From: Streptomyces sp. NRRL F-6131
Lineage (GTDB): Bacteria > Actinomycetota > Actinomycetes > Streptomycetales > Streptomycetaceae
Reading direction: 5' to 3'
DNA: 24,361 nt
NCBI GenBank assembly: GCA_000719695.1
Contig: JOHN01000089.1
Location: 1-24,361, forward strand
Positions within the stretch are counted from its first letter, which is position 1. The number at the start of each line of letters is the position of its first letter. Shown in pieces: positions 13,735 to 21,433 of this stretch. The position numbers were made by a program, and so were the translations under genes. Below the pieces are notes generated by a model. It was not told the origin of the DNA and made no database searches. It was given only the letters and a program-made list of their open reading frames with translations.

Positions 13735-15546
13735 CTACTCGCCGACCGGCTCCAGGATCGCCACGCACTCGAAGTGGTGCGTCATCGGGAACAGGTCGAA
13801 CGCCCGCAGCGAGACCGGCCGGTAGCCGCCCGCACGGAAGAACGCGAGGTCCCGGGCGAGCGCCGCCGGGTCGCACGCCACGTACGCGATCCGGCGGGCG
13901 CCCAGCCCGGCCAGGTGCGCGACGGTCTCCCGCCCGGCCCCCGCGCGCGGCGGGTCGAGCACGATGAGGTCGGTGGCGGTGATGCCGGTGCGCGGCAGCA
14001 GCGTCTCCACCCGGTCGCACTCGATCCGGACGTTGTCCAGCGCCGCCAGGTTGTGCCGGGCGTCGGCCACCGCCTGCTTGCCGGACTCGATGCCGAGCAC
14101 CGCGCCGTCCTCGCCGACCCGGTCCGCCAGCGCGCCCGCGAACAGGCCCACGCCGCAGTACAGGTCGAGCGCGTTCTCGCCCCACTGCGGGTCCAGACCG
14201 TCCATGACGGCGTCGACCAGGGTGTCCGGCGCCTCGGGGTGGATCTGCCAGAAGCCGCCGTTGCTGACCCGCCAGGTCCGCCCGACGGCCCGCTCGCGCA
14301 CGAAGGTGCGGCCGTGCACCCGGTGGAAGTCACCGTGGTCGTCGACCCGGCTGATGGAGACCGGGCGGTCCAGCTCGACCAGCGGCAGCTGGGCGCCCGG
14401 CGCCGGGGTGAGCACCACCTGGCGGTCGGAGGAGCCGGAGGCGGCGATCGCCTCGACCGAGGCGACGCCCGGCCAGTCGTGGGCCTCCACGCCCAGCTCG
14501 GTGACGCCCTCGGCGGCGATCAGGCAGCGGTCGATCGGCTGGATGTCGTGCGAGCGGTGCTTGCGCAGCCCCACCTTGCCGGTCGCCGGGTCGACGGCGT
14601 ACTGGACGCGGGTGCGCCAGGCCGGCACCTGCCCGGCCGGCAGCTTGTCGCCGACCGGCTCGACGCTGCCGTCCCAGCCGGCCTCGGCCGGGGTCAGGTC
14701 GGCCAGCTTGGCCAGCTGCTCGGTCAGCACCTGCACCTTGAGCTTGCGCTGGCCGCCGGGCGTCACGTGCTGCCAGTCGCAGCCGCCGCACTTGCCGGGC
14801 CCGGCGAACGGGCACGGCGGGGTGATCCGCTCCTTGGCGGGCTCCAGGACCTCCACCGCGTCGGCGCGCAGGAAGCGCGAGGCGGTGGTGCCCTCGGTGA
14901 CCTGGGCGATCACCTTCTCACCGGGCAGCGCGTGCCGGACGAACAGCACCCGGCCCTCGTGCCGGGCCACGCAGTGCCCGCCGCCGTGGGCGACCGGGCC
15001 GACCTCGACCTCGTAGCGCTCGCCGACCAACGGGTCACCGGCGGGCGCCTTGGGCGCGGCCTCGGCCCGGGGCGCGCGGGTGGAGGAGCGCAGCGCGCGG
15101 GGCGGGCGCACGGCCTGCTTGCGCGCCCGCGCGCCGCCCTTCGCCTCCCCCGGCTGGCCCTGCTGGGCCGACCGGCCCTGCTGACCCGACCGACCGGCAC
15201 GGTCCCCGCCGGCCTCGCCGCGACCGGACCGCTCGGACCGCTCGCCGCGCTCGGGGCGCCCGGCACGCGGCGCGCGCTCGGCACCCTCCGCCCGCTCGGA
15301 GCGAGCGGGCCGATCGGCACGCTCGGAAGAACGCTCGGAGGAACGCTCGGGGGAACGCTCCGGAGCACTCTCCTCCGGCGCGAGCGGCGCCGTCCGCGCG
15401 GTGAACCCGTCGCGGTCGGTGGCCTCCGGCCGCGACGGCTTGCCCCAGCGCGGCCGGGCGACCTGCCCGGGCCGGCCGGAGGAACCGCCCTTACGGGCAC
15501 CCTTGCCCGAGGAGCCGTTGGAACGAGACGGGGTGTTGCGGGTCAC
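13735..15546 (-). CDS. TrmA/RlmD-family RNA (uracil-C5) methyltransferase with long disordered N-terminus
   Basis: SAM-dependent 5-methyluridine methyltransferase of the TrmA/RlmC/RlmD type. The first ~165 of 603 residues are Arg/Ser/Glu/Gly-rich low complexity. Then comes a TRAM domain (YEVEVGPVAHGGGHCVARHE) and a candidate Fe-S cluster site CPFAGPGKCGGCDWQH. The methyltransferase domain has ALDLYCGVGLFAGALAD, LIVLDPPRAGAGRE and the catalytic YVACDPAALARDL. It closes with FDLFPMTHHFECVAIL. GTG 15546 overlaps the permease stop as GTGA, so it is co-translated with the KimA-like permease. In M. tuberculosis the corresponding pair is, from memory, Rv2690c-Rv2689c. The target is an rRNA or tRNA uracil, not decidable here. 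The long basic/acidic extension is unusual for the family and may bind RNA. Confidence 0.9.
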   Translation of the reverse strand: MTRNTPSRSNGSSGKGARKGGSSGRPGQVARPRWGKPSRPEATDRDGFTARTAPLAPEESAPERSPERSSERSSERADRPARSERAEGAERAPRAGRPERGERSERSGRGEAGGDRAGRSGQQGRSAQQGQPGEAKGGARARKQAVRPPRALRSSTRAPRAEAAPKAPAGDPLVGERYEVEVGPVAHGGGHCVARHEGRVLFVRHALPGEKVIAQVTEGTTASRFLRADAVEVLEPAKERITPPCPFAGPGKCGGCDWQHVTPGGQRKLKVQVLTEQLAKLADLTPAEAGWDGSVEPVGDKLPAGQVPAWRTRVQYAVDPATGKVGLRKHRSHDIQPIDRCLIAAEGVTELGVEAHDWPGVASVEAIAASGSSDRQVVLTPAPGAQLPLVELDRPVSISRVDDHGDFHRVHGRTFVRERAVGRTWRVSNGGFWQIHPEAPDTLVDAVMDGLDPQWGENALDLYCGVGLFAGALADRVGEDGAVLGIESGKQAVADARHNLAALDNVRIECDRVETLLPRTGITATDLIVLDPPRAGAGRETVAHLAGLGARRIAYVACDPAALARDLAFFRAGGYRPVSLRAFDLFPMTHHFECVAILEPVGE

Positions 15547-17615
15547 TGGGAGGAGTCCTTCTTGCTGCTGTCAGCCGGCCCGGCGGGCTTCGCCGAGACT
15601 TCCGACTTTACGGCCTTCGGCGCCCGGGGCTCACCACGCCGGACGGCACCCGGCGCCGACCAGGCCTTCTGCGGCTTGCGCCGCTCGGACGACTCCAGCT
15701 GCCACGGCACCGAGGTCACCATCACCCCCGGCTTGAACAGCAGCCGGCCCTTGAGCCGCAGCGCGCTCTGGTTGTGCAGCAGGTGCTCGTACCAGTGACC
15801 GACCACGTACTCCGGGATGTACACCGAGACCACGTCGCGCGGGCTGCTGCGGCGCAGGTTCTTCACGTAGTCCAGCACCGGGCCGGTGATCTCGCGGAAC
15901 GGCGAGTCCAGCACCTTGAGCGGCACCTCGATCCCGCGCTCGTCCCACTCCTCGCGCAGCGCCGCGGTGTCCGCCGGGTCGACGTTCACGGTCACCGCCT
16001 CCAGGGTGTGCGCCCGGGCGAGCCGCGCGTACGCCAGCGCGCGCAGCGCCGGCTTGTGCAGCTTGGAGACCAGGACGATGGCGTGCACCCGGGTCGGCAG
16101 CACCACGTCGTCCGGCTCCTCGGCGGCGACGAGCTCCGCGGAGACCCGGTCGTAGTGCCGGCGGATCGCCTTCATCATCACGAACAGCACGACCATCGCC
16201 GCGATGGCGATCCAGGCGTGGCTGATCTTGGTGGCGAGCACCACGATCAGCACCGCCATGGTCATCACCAGGCCGAAGGTGTTGATCGCCCGGCTGCGCT
16301 GCATGTGGCGGCGCTTGGCCGGGTCGGTCTCGGTGCGCAGGTTCCTGGTCCAGTGCCGGATCATGCCGGACTGGCTCATGTTGAACGACACGAAGACGCC
16401 GACGATGTAGAGCTGGATCAGCCGGGTCGGGTCCGCGTCGAAGGCGATGATGAACAGGATCGCGGCCAGCGCCAGCAGGATGATGCCGTTGGAGAAGGCC
16501 AGCCGGTCGCCGCGGGTGTGCAGCTGGCGCGGCAGGTAGCGGTCCTGGGCCAGGATCGAGCCCAGCACCGGGAAGCCGTTGAACGCGGTGTTCGCGGCCA
16601 GCACCAGGATCAGACCGGTCACCGCGGCGACGAAGTAGAAGCCCGGCGTGAAGTTCGAGAACACGGCCTCGCTGATCTGGGCCAGCGCGGTCTTCTGGTG
16701 GTAGTCGCCGGGCACGCCGACCAGCTGGTGCTCGGGCTCCTCCGCCATCTGGACGCCGGTCAGCCGGGCCAGCCAGATGATGCCCATGAACATCACCACG
16801 GCGATGCTGGCCATCATCAGCAGGGTGGTCGCCGCGTTCTTGCTCTTCGGCTTGCGGAACGCCGGCACGCCGTTGGAGATCGCCTCCACGCCGGTCAGCG
16901 CCGCACAGCCCGAGGAGAACGCCTTGAGCAGCAGGAACACCATGGCGAAACCGGCCAGGGACTCGTTCCCCGCGGTCGCCTGCAGATGGAAGCCCGCGCT
17001 CTCGGCGGGCATGTCCTGCCCCAGCCCGAAGTGCCGGAACACTCCGTACACCACCATGCCGACCACGCCCACCATGAAGGCGTACGTGGGGACGGCGAAG
17101 GCCGAACCGGACTCCCGGACGCCGCGCAGGTTCATGCCCATCAGCAGGATGACCACGACCACCGACAGGGTCAGCTCGTGGCCGCGCAGCGCCGGCACCG
17201 CCGACACCACGTTGGCCACGCCCGAGGTGGTGGAGACCGCGACGGTGAGGATGTAGTCGACCATCAGCGCGCTCGCGACCACCAGGCCGGAGTTGGGGCC
17301 GTGGTTCACGGTGGCGACCTCGTAGTCGCCGCCCCCGCTCGGGTAGGCGTGCACGTTCTGCCGGTAGGAGGCCACCACCGCGAGCATGACGACGGCGACG
17401 ACGACGCCGATCTGCCACGAGAAATGGATGGCCGAGGCACCCGCCAGGGAGAGCGTCAGCAGGATCTCTTCGGGCGCGTACGCGACCGAGGAGAGCGCGT
17501 CCGAGGCGAAGACGGGCAGCGCGATGCGCTTGGGGAGCAGCGTCTCCCCCAGCTTGTCGCTGCGCAACGCACGCCCGATGAGGATGCGTTTCGGTAGGTC
17601 AGTCGGCATAGGCAC
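15543..17615 (-). CDS. KimA-like APC-superfamily potassium permease
   Basis: Membrane permease of 690 residues closely resembling Bacillus subtilis KimA, a proton-coupled K+ importer of the APC superfamily. Family segments seen are FASDALSSVAYAPEEILL, SYRQNVHAYPSGGGDYEVAT, LMVDYILTVAVSTTSGV, NLRGVRESGSAFAVPTYAF, LLLKAFSSGCAALTGVEAIS and ANTAFNGFPVLGSILAQDRY. About twelve transmembrane helices end near residue 460. A cytosolic domain follows, ending in YEHLLHNQSALRLKGRLLF, a hallmark of KimA. The last ~50 residues are a basic, probably disordered tail. GTG 17615 is favoured because TACGAT lies 8 nt upstream; ATG 17609 is an alternative. It is divergent from ceoB-ceoC and coupled to the RNA methyltransferase gene. 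Potassium as substrate is by homology. Confidence 0.88.
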   Translation of the reverse strand: MPMPTDLPKRILIGRALRSDKLGETLLPKRIALPVFASDALSSVAYAPEEILLTLSLAGASAIHFSWQIGVVVAVVMLAVVASYRQNVHAYPSGGGDYEVATVNHGPNSGLVVASALMVDYILTVAVSTTSGVANVVSAVPALRGHELTLSVVVVILLMGMNLRGVRESGSAFAVPTYAFMVGVVGMVVYGVFRHFGLGQDMPAESAGFHLQATAGNESLAGFAMVFLLLKAFSSGCAALTGVEAISNGVPAFRKPKSKNAATTLLMMASIAVVMFMGIIWLARLTGVQMAEEPEHQLVGVPGDYHQKTALAQISEAVFSNFTPGFYFVAAVTGLILVLAANTAFNGFPVLGSILAQDRYLPRQLHTRGDRLAFSNGIILLALAAILFIIAFDADPTRLIQLYIVGVFVSFNMSQSGMIRHWTRNLRTETDPAKRRHMQRSRAINTFGLVMTMAVLIVVLATKISHAWIAIAAMVVLFVMMKAIRRHYDRVSAELVAAEEPDDVVLPTRVHAIVLVSKLHKPALRALAYARLARAHTLEAVTVNVDPADTAALREEWDERGIEVPLKVLDSPFREITGPVLDYVKNLRRSSPRDVVSVYIPEYVVGHWYEHLLHNQSALRLKGRLLFKPGVMVTSVPWQLESSERRKPQKAWSAPGAVRRGEPRAPKAVKSEVSAKPAGPADSSKKDSSQ

Positions 17616-17868
17616 GTTAAGGAATCGTAGGGGTAGTCGGGCGTCCGGTCCGACGGGCCACCCCTTTACTGCCCGCCTTGGTGCCCCCCTTCGTCGCGAC
17701 TGTGTTCGGTGGACCGGCTAGCGTGTCGGATACGAGCAGGGCGGCAACACTCAGGTTGTCGTACCGAGCCACACGAGGACGCCCACCCCCGACAGCGGGG
17801 CGGGGAAACGGAGATTGAGCGGTGTTTGCGCAGGTCATGGCCCCAACGGGACGGGTGAGGTAGCGCCG
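17616..17868. promoter_or_regulatory. Divergent control region between the KimA-like permease and ceoB
   Basis: 253 bp. TACGAT (17629-17624, minus strand) 8 nt before the permease GTG is a possible -10. On the plus strand TAGCGT and GGATAC near 17720-17735 are possible -10 boxes for ceoB, without a clear -35. A short upstream ORF occupies 17822-17863. I could not recognise a c-di-AMP (ydaO) riboswitch. Confidence 0.4.
17822..17863 (+). CDS. Possible 13-codon upstream ORF before ceoB
   Basis: GTG 17822 follows CGGAG (17809-17813) with 8-nt spacing and opens a 13-codon frame (VFAQVMAPTGRVR) ending in TAG at 17861. That stop lies 5 nt before the ceoB GTG, and the end of the uORF covers the GGTGAGG ribosome binding site of ceoB. 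It could couple or attenuate ceoB translation. It is too short to prove by codon use. Confidence 0.3.
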   Translation: MFAQVMAPTGRVR

Positions 17869-18537
17869 GTGCACATCGTCATCATGGGCTGCGGCCGGGT
17901 GGGCTCCGCGCTCGCCCGCGCACTGGAGAAACAGGGCCACTCGGTGGCCGTGGTCGACCAGGACCCGACGTCGTTCCGCCGGCTGGGCGCCGGGTTCAAC
18001 GGGCGCCGGGTCACCGGGGTCGGCTTCGACCAGGACACCCTGAAGGAGGCGGGCATCGAGGAGGCGGGAGCCTTCGCCGCCGTCTCCAGCGGTGACAACT
18101 CCAACATCATCGCCGCCCGGGTGGCCCGCGAGAACTTCGGCGTGGAGAACGTCGCCGCCCGGATCTACGACCCCCGGCGCGCCGAGGTCTACCAGCGGCT
18201 GGGCATCCCGACCGTCGCCACCGTCCGCTGGACGGCCGACCAGATGCTGCGCCGACTGCTGCCGAGCGGCGCCGAGCCGCTCTGGCAGGACCCGAGCGGC
18301 GCCGTCCAGCTCGCCGAGGTCGCCTACGCCCCCGACTGGGTCGGCCGCCGGCTGAGCGAGCTGGAGGAGGCCTCCGGCGCCCGGGTGGCGTTCCTCACCC
18401 GGCTCGGCGAGGGCGTGCTGCCCACGTCCCAGATGGTGGTGCAGGAGGGCGACCTGGTGCACGTGATGCTGCGCCGGGCCGACCTGACGGCCGTCGAGGC
18501 CGCGTTCGCGCAGGGCCCGGAGAAGGAGGGTCACTGA
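17869..18537 (+). CDS. ceoB: RCK/TrkA-type potassium regulatory protein CeoB
   Basis: Cytosolic NAD(H)-binding RCK protein, the type that gates Trk/Ktr potassium transporters. The 222-residue product has the Rossmann motif VHIVIMGCGRVGSALARAL with GCGRVGS at about residues 7-13, and VAVVDQDP, where Asp binds the adenosine ribose. Then follow FAAVSSGDNSNIIAARVA and VAARIYDPRRAEVYQRLG, typical of RCK_N. The C-terminal RCK_C domain holds VGRRLSELEE and VVQEGDLVHVML. GTG 17869 is chosen for its upstream GGTGAGG. Its stop overlaps the ceoC start by one base (TGATG). No TrkH/KtrB channel is next to it; the nearest transporter is the divergent KimA-like permease, which may be its partner (inference). 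Confidence 0.9.
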   Translation: MHIVIMGCGRVGSALARALEKQGHSVAVVDQDPTSFRRLGAGFNGRRVTGVGFDQDTLKEAGIEEAGAFAAVSSGDNSNIIAARVARENFGVENVAARIYDPRRAEVYQRLGIPTVATVRWTADQMLRRLLPSGAEPLWQDPSGAVQLAEVAYAPDWVGRRLSELEEASGARVAFLTRLGEGVLPTSQMVVQEGDLVHVMLRRADLTAVEAAFAQGPEKEGH

Positions 18538-19211
18538 TGCGAGTCGCCATTGCCGGGGCCGGTGCGGTCGGCCGCTCGATCGCGGGCGAGCTGCTGGAGA
18601 ACGGCCACGAGGTCCTGCTGATCGACAAGAACCCGAACTCCATCTCGGTGGAGCGGGTCCCCATGGCGGAGTGGCTGCTGGCCGACGCCTGCGAGATCAC
18701 CTCGCTGGACGAGGCCGCGCTGCAGCGCTGCCACGTGGTGATCGCCGCGACCGGCGACGACAAGGTCAACCTGGTCGTCTCGCTGCTCGCCAAGACCGAG
18801 TACGGGGTGCCGCGGGTCGTCGCCCGGGTGAACAACCCGAAGAACGAGTGGCTCTTCAACGAGTCCTGGGGCGTGGACGTCGCCGTCTCCACCCCGCGCC
18901 TGATGTCCGCCCTGGTCGAGGAGGCCGTCAGCGTCGGCGACCTGGTCCGGCTGATGCGCTTCAGCCAGGGCAACGCCAACCTGGTCGAGCTGACCCTGGC
19001 CTCCGACACCGAGCTGGTCGGCACCCGGGTCGGCGACGTGGCCTGGCCGCAGGACACCGCCCTGGTGACGATCATCCGCGAGGGCCGGGTCCTGGTGCCG
19101 CGCAAGGACGACACGCTGGAGGGCGGCGACGAGCTGCTCTTCGTGGCCGCCCAGGAGCGCGAGGAGGAGCTGGAGGAGCTGCTCTCCGGCTCTCCCGGCT
19201 CCCCCTCGTAG
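18537..19211 (+). CDS. ceoC: RCK/TrkA-type potassium regulatory protein CeoC
   Basis: Second RCK protein, 224 residues, paralogous to CeoB. It has MRVAIAGAGAVGRSIAGEL with the dinucleotide-binding GAGAVG at residues 7-12, VLLIDKNP, WLLADACEITSLDEAALQ, VVIAATGDDKVNLVVSLLA and VARVNNPKNEWLF. Its RCK_C domain has VGTRVGDVAWPQD and DDTLEGGDELLFVA. The last residues are Glu-rich (REEELEELL). Paired RCK proteins suggest a heteromeric gating ring. The M. tuberculosis ceoB-ceoC pair (Rv2691-Rv2692) has the same order. The transcript ends at a strong hairpin 22 nt after the stop. Confidence 0.9.
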   Translation: MRVAIAGAGAVGRSIAGELLENGHEVLLIDKNPNSISVERVPMAEWLLADACEITSLDEAALQRCHVVIAATGDDKVNLVVSLLAKTEYGVPRVVARVNNPKNEWLFNESWGVDVAVSTPRLMSALVEEAVSVGDLVRLMRFSQGNANLVELTLASDTELVGTRVGDVAWPQDTALVTIIREGRVLVPRKDDTLEGGDELLFVAAQEREEELEELLSGSPGSPS

Positions 19212-19233
19212 GCGCGCCGGCACCCGGACGCCG

Positions 19234-19280
19234 CACGGCCGAGGGCCCGCACTCTTCACGAGTGCGGGCCCTCGGCCGTG
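19234..19280. terminator. Bidirectional hairpin terminator
   Basis: 21-bp perfect inverted repeat (19234-19254 and 19260-19280) with a 5-nt loop, between convergent ceoC and the DUF3159 gene. Confidence 0.88.
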
Positions 19281-19306
19281 CTGGGCGGCTGCCGTGCTGG
19301 GCGGCT
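19275..19306. repeat. 16-bp tandem duplication
   Basis: GCCGTGCTGGGCGGCT occurs twice in direct succession, overlapping the right arm of the terminator, in non-coding DNA after the DUF3159 stop. Confidence 0.9.
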
Positions 19307-19323
19307 GGGGAGCGGGCGGGTGT

Positions 19324-20100
19324 TCAGCGCCCCCGGGCCGACCCGTCGACGGAGGGGTCCCGACCGGGCTGCTCCTGCCCCGGCTCCGGCTCGTCGTCCA
19401 GCTGGGCCTTGATCGGCGGCGGCGCCTTCAGCAGGATCTGCCAGGTCACGTACATCGCCAGCAGCAGCGGCGGGATCCCGAGGGCGACCTTGAGCCAGCC
19501 CAGCAGGTTGACGTTGTGGGTGAAGTACAGCGGGAAGAGGATCACCGGCTTGATGCCCATGATCACCACCCAGGCCCAGGTGGCCTTGGTGTAGGCGGCC
19601 AGCCGGCCCGGGTTCTCCTTGCGCCAGGTGAACATCTCGCCGGTCACCGGGCCGAGCATGATGCCGATCAACGGCCAGCGGACCAGCGCCGAGACCGCCA
19701 GGCCCACGCAGTAGCCGACGTTCCAGAGCAGACCCGGCAGGTAGAAGTTCTCCGCCTTGCCGGTCTTCATCGAGATCCAGGCACCGATGGCGACGCCGAA
19801 CACGCCGCTGAAGGCGTGCTGGACGGTCTCCCGCTTCAGCAGCCGCGCCACCACGAACAGCGCGCTCAGCGCGAGCGCCGCCCAGGCCGCGGCCGGCACC
19901 TTGTGGGTGATGTTGTACGTGACGATGAAGACCAGACCGGGCAGGGTCATGTCGATCATGCCCCGGACCCCGCCGAAGGCCTTCATCACCGTGTCGGCGG
20001 CCTCCCGGGAGGCGGCCGCCCGGGCCGCCTCCTCGTCGAGGGTCGACACCGTGCCGAGCTGGGCGGCGGAATCGCCGCCGGGCTGGTTGCTCACGCTCAT
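19324..20100 (-). CDS. DUF3159 integral membrane protein
   Basis: 258-residue membrane protein of the actinobacterial DUF3159 family, function unknown. After a soluble N-terminus (about 50 residues, Ala/Glu-rich) come about six hydrophobic segments, including LPGLVFIVTYNITH, AAWAALALSALFVVARLL, GVFGVAIGAWIS, WNVGYCVGLAVSALVRWPL, TWAWVVIMGIKPVILFPLYF and VALGIPPLLLAMYVTW. The family-typical MFTWRKENPGRLAAYTKATW lies between the later segments. The C-terminus is acidic. ATG 20100 overlaps the OB-fold gene stop as ATGA. The corresponding mycobacterial gene is, from memory, Rv2693c beside ceoBC, so a role tied to potassium handling is possible but unproven. Confidence 0.87.
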   Translation of the reverse strand: MSVSNQPGGDSAAQLGTVSTLDEEAARAAASREAADTVMKAFGGVRGMIDMTLPGLVFIVTYNITHKVPAAAWAALALSALFVVARLLKRETVQHAFSGVFGVAIGAWISMKTGKAENFYLPGLLWNVGYCVGLAVSALVRWPLIGIMLGPVTGEMFTWRKENPGRLAAYTKATWAWVVIMGIKPVILFPLYFTHNVNLLGWLKVALGIPPLLLAMYVTWQILLKAPPPIKAQLDDEPEPGQEQPGRDPSVDGSARGR

Positions 20101-20504
20101 TCGCTCCCGTGTCCGACCGGACGCAGCTCGTAGCGGGGGTTGAACAGCACCCGCCGACCGCGCGCATGGCTGATCCGGCCGCTGGCGACCAGACGGCGCC
20201 CCGGCTCGATGCCCATGATGGAGCGGCGCCCGAGCCAGACCACGTCCAGCGCCTCGGTGCCGTCGAAGAGTTCCGCCTCCAGGGCCGGCACACCGGCCCG
20301 CGGGCGGAGCGTCACGGTGCGCAGGGTGCCCGCGACGGTGACCAGTTGCCGGTCCCCGCAGCTGGCGATCGGGGTGCATCCCGACTCCGCCGCGCTCTCC
20401 TGACGCAGCTCCTCGGCCTCGAGCTCCTCCGCGGAGGAGGTCAGCCGACTGAGCATGCGGCGAAAACGCCCCTGCGGCTGACCGCTGCTGTTGTCACCAC
20501 TCAT
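20097..20504 (-). CDS. OB-fold nucleic-acid-binding domain protein
   Basis: 135-residue protein, first gene of a two-gene unit with the DUF3159 membrane protein. An N-terminal charged helix (RRMLSRLTSSAEELEAEEL) is followed by an OB-fold: LVTVAGTLRTVTLRP, PALEAELFDGTEALDVVWLG, then GRRLVASGRISHARGRRVLF and NPRYEL, which resemble RecG-type wedge OB strands. It probably binds nucleic acid, but no enzymatic domain is present. ATG 20504 has no Shine-Dalgarno; TACCCT lies 6 nt upstream, suggesting a leaderless transcript. It corresponds in order to Rv2694c of M. tuberculosis (from memory). Confidence 0.85.
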   Translation of the reverse strand: MSGDNSSGQPQGRFRRMLSRLTSSAEELEAEELRQESAAESGCTPIASCGDRQLVTVAGTLRTVTLRPRAGVPALEAELFDGTEALDVVWLGRRSIMGIEPGRRLVASGRISHARGRRVLFNPRYELRPVGHGSE

Positions 20505-20516
20505 GTCGGAAGGGTA
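20505..20516 (-). promoter_or_regulatory. Candidate leaderless -10 element of the OB-fold gene
   Basis: TACCCT (20516-20511, minus strand), 6 nt, then ATG 20504. No convincing -35. Confidence 0.35.
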
Positions 20517-20564
20517 CCGGTTCCGGGGCCCCCGGCGGCAGGCCGCGCAACCCGCCCGGGGCCC

Positions 20565-20612
20565 TCCCGGTGCCCCGCCGGGCGCCCCACGACGGCCGAC
20601 GGGGCACCGGGA
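20565..20612 (-). terminator. Hairpin downstream of kdpE
   Basis: 13-bp perfect arms (20565-20577 and 20600-20612) around a 22-nt GC-rich loop, starting 12 nt after the kdpE stop. It would end the kdpD-kdpE transcript. Confidence 0.6.
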
Positions 20613-20624
20613 CGGCCCGGCCGG

Positions 20625-21305
20625 TCAGCCCTCGAAGCGGTAACCCATGCCCGGCTCGGTGATGAAGTGCCGCGGGTGCGAGGGGTCCCGTTCGAGCTTG
20701 CGCCGCAGCTGGGCGAGGTAGACCCGCAGGTAGTTCGTCTCGGTGCGGTAGGCCGGTCCCCACACCTCCTGGAGCAGCTGGGTCTGGCTGACCAGCCGGC
20801 CGGCGTTGCGGACCAGGACCTCCAACAGATGCCACTCGGTCGGGGTAAGCCGCACATCGGTGCCGTCCCGGTTCACCTTCTTCGCCGCCAGGTCGACGGT
20901 GAAGCTGTCGGTGACCACCACCGAGCCGTCCTCCCCCGCGACCGGCTCCGCCCGGCGGACGGCGGCGCGCATCCGGGCGAGCAGCTCGTCCATGCCGAAG
21001 GGCTTGGTGACGTAGTCGTCGGCGCCCGCGTCCAGCGCCTCGACCTTCTCGTCGGAGGCGTGCCGGGCGGAGAGCACGATGATCGGCACCCGGGTCCAGC
21101 CTCGCAGGCCCCTGATCACCTCGACCCCGTCCATGTCGGGCAGACCGAGGTCGAGGACGACGACGTCGGGATGGCGGGCGGCGGCGAGCTCCAGGGCGCT
21201 CGCGCCGTCGTGCGCCGCGTCGACCTCGTACTTGCGGGCCTTGAGGTTGATCACCAGCGCGCGGACGATCTGCGGTTCGTCGTCCACGACGAGGACCCGG
21301 GTCAT
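20625..21305 (-). CDS. kdpE: KdpE response regulator
   Basis: OmpR/PhoB-type response regulator of the KdpDE system, which normally activates the kdpFABC K+-ATPase under potassium limitation. The 226-residue protein has a receiver domain with acidic pair Asp8-Asp9 (VLVVDDEPQIVRAL), phospho-acceptor Asp52 (VVVLDLGLPDMDG) and Lys101 (DDYVTKPFGMDELLAR). Its winged-helix DNA-binding domain holds VRLTPTEWHLLEVLVRNAGR, QEVWGPAYRTETNYLRVYLA and the closing EPGMGYRFEG. GGCGGAG lies about 5 nt before ATG 21305. It follows kdpD by 128 bp on the same strand. No kdpFABC genes are in the window, so its targets must lie elsewhere. Confidence 0.95.
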   Translation of the reverse strand: MTRVLVVDDEPQIVRALVINLKARKYEVDAAHDGASALELAAARHPDVVVLDLGLPDMDGVEVIRGLRGWTRVPIIVLSARHASDEKVEALDAGADDYVTKPFGMDELLARMRAAVRRAEPVAGEDGSVVVTDSFTVDLAAKKVNRDGTDVRLTPTEWHLLEVLVRNAGRLVSQTQLLQEVWGPAYRTETNYLRVYLAQLRRKLERDPSHPRHFITEPGMGYRFEG

Positions 21306-21433
21306 ACGGGCTCCGCCTTTCGGGGCTGTCGGATCGGGGGACGGTCGTTGGAAGGGTGGGATGCGGGCGCCGGCGGCGTCGGGTCCGGCCGGTCTGCCCG
21401 GTGGGGCGGGTGGGGCGGGGGGGCCGGGAAGGA

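Noticed and set aside
17616..17868. c-di-AMP (ydaO) riboswitch before the KimA-like gene or ceoB
   Set aside because: The region has a few similar words (for example CCCGACAGC), but I could not find the ordered conserved blocks. The minus-strand leader before the permease seems too short.
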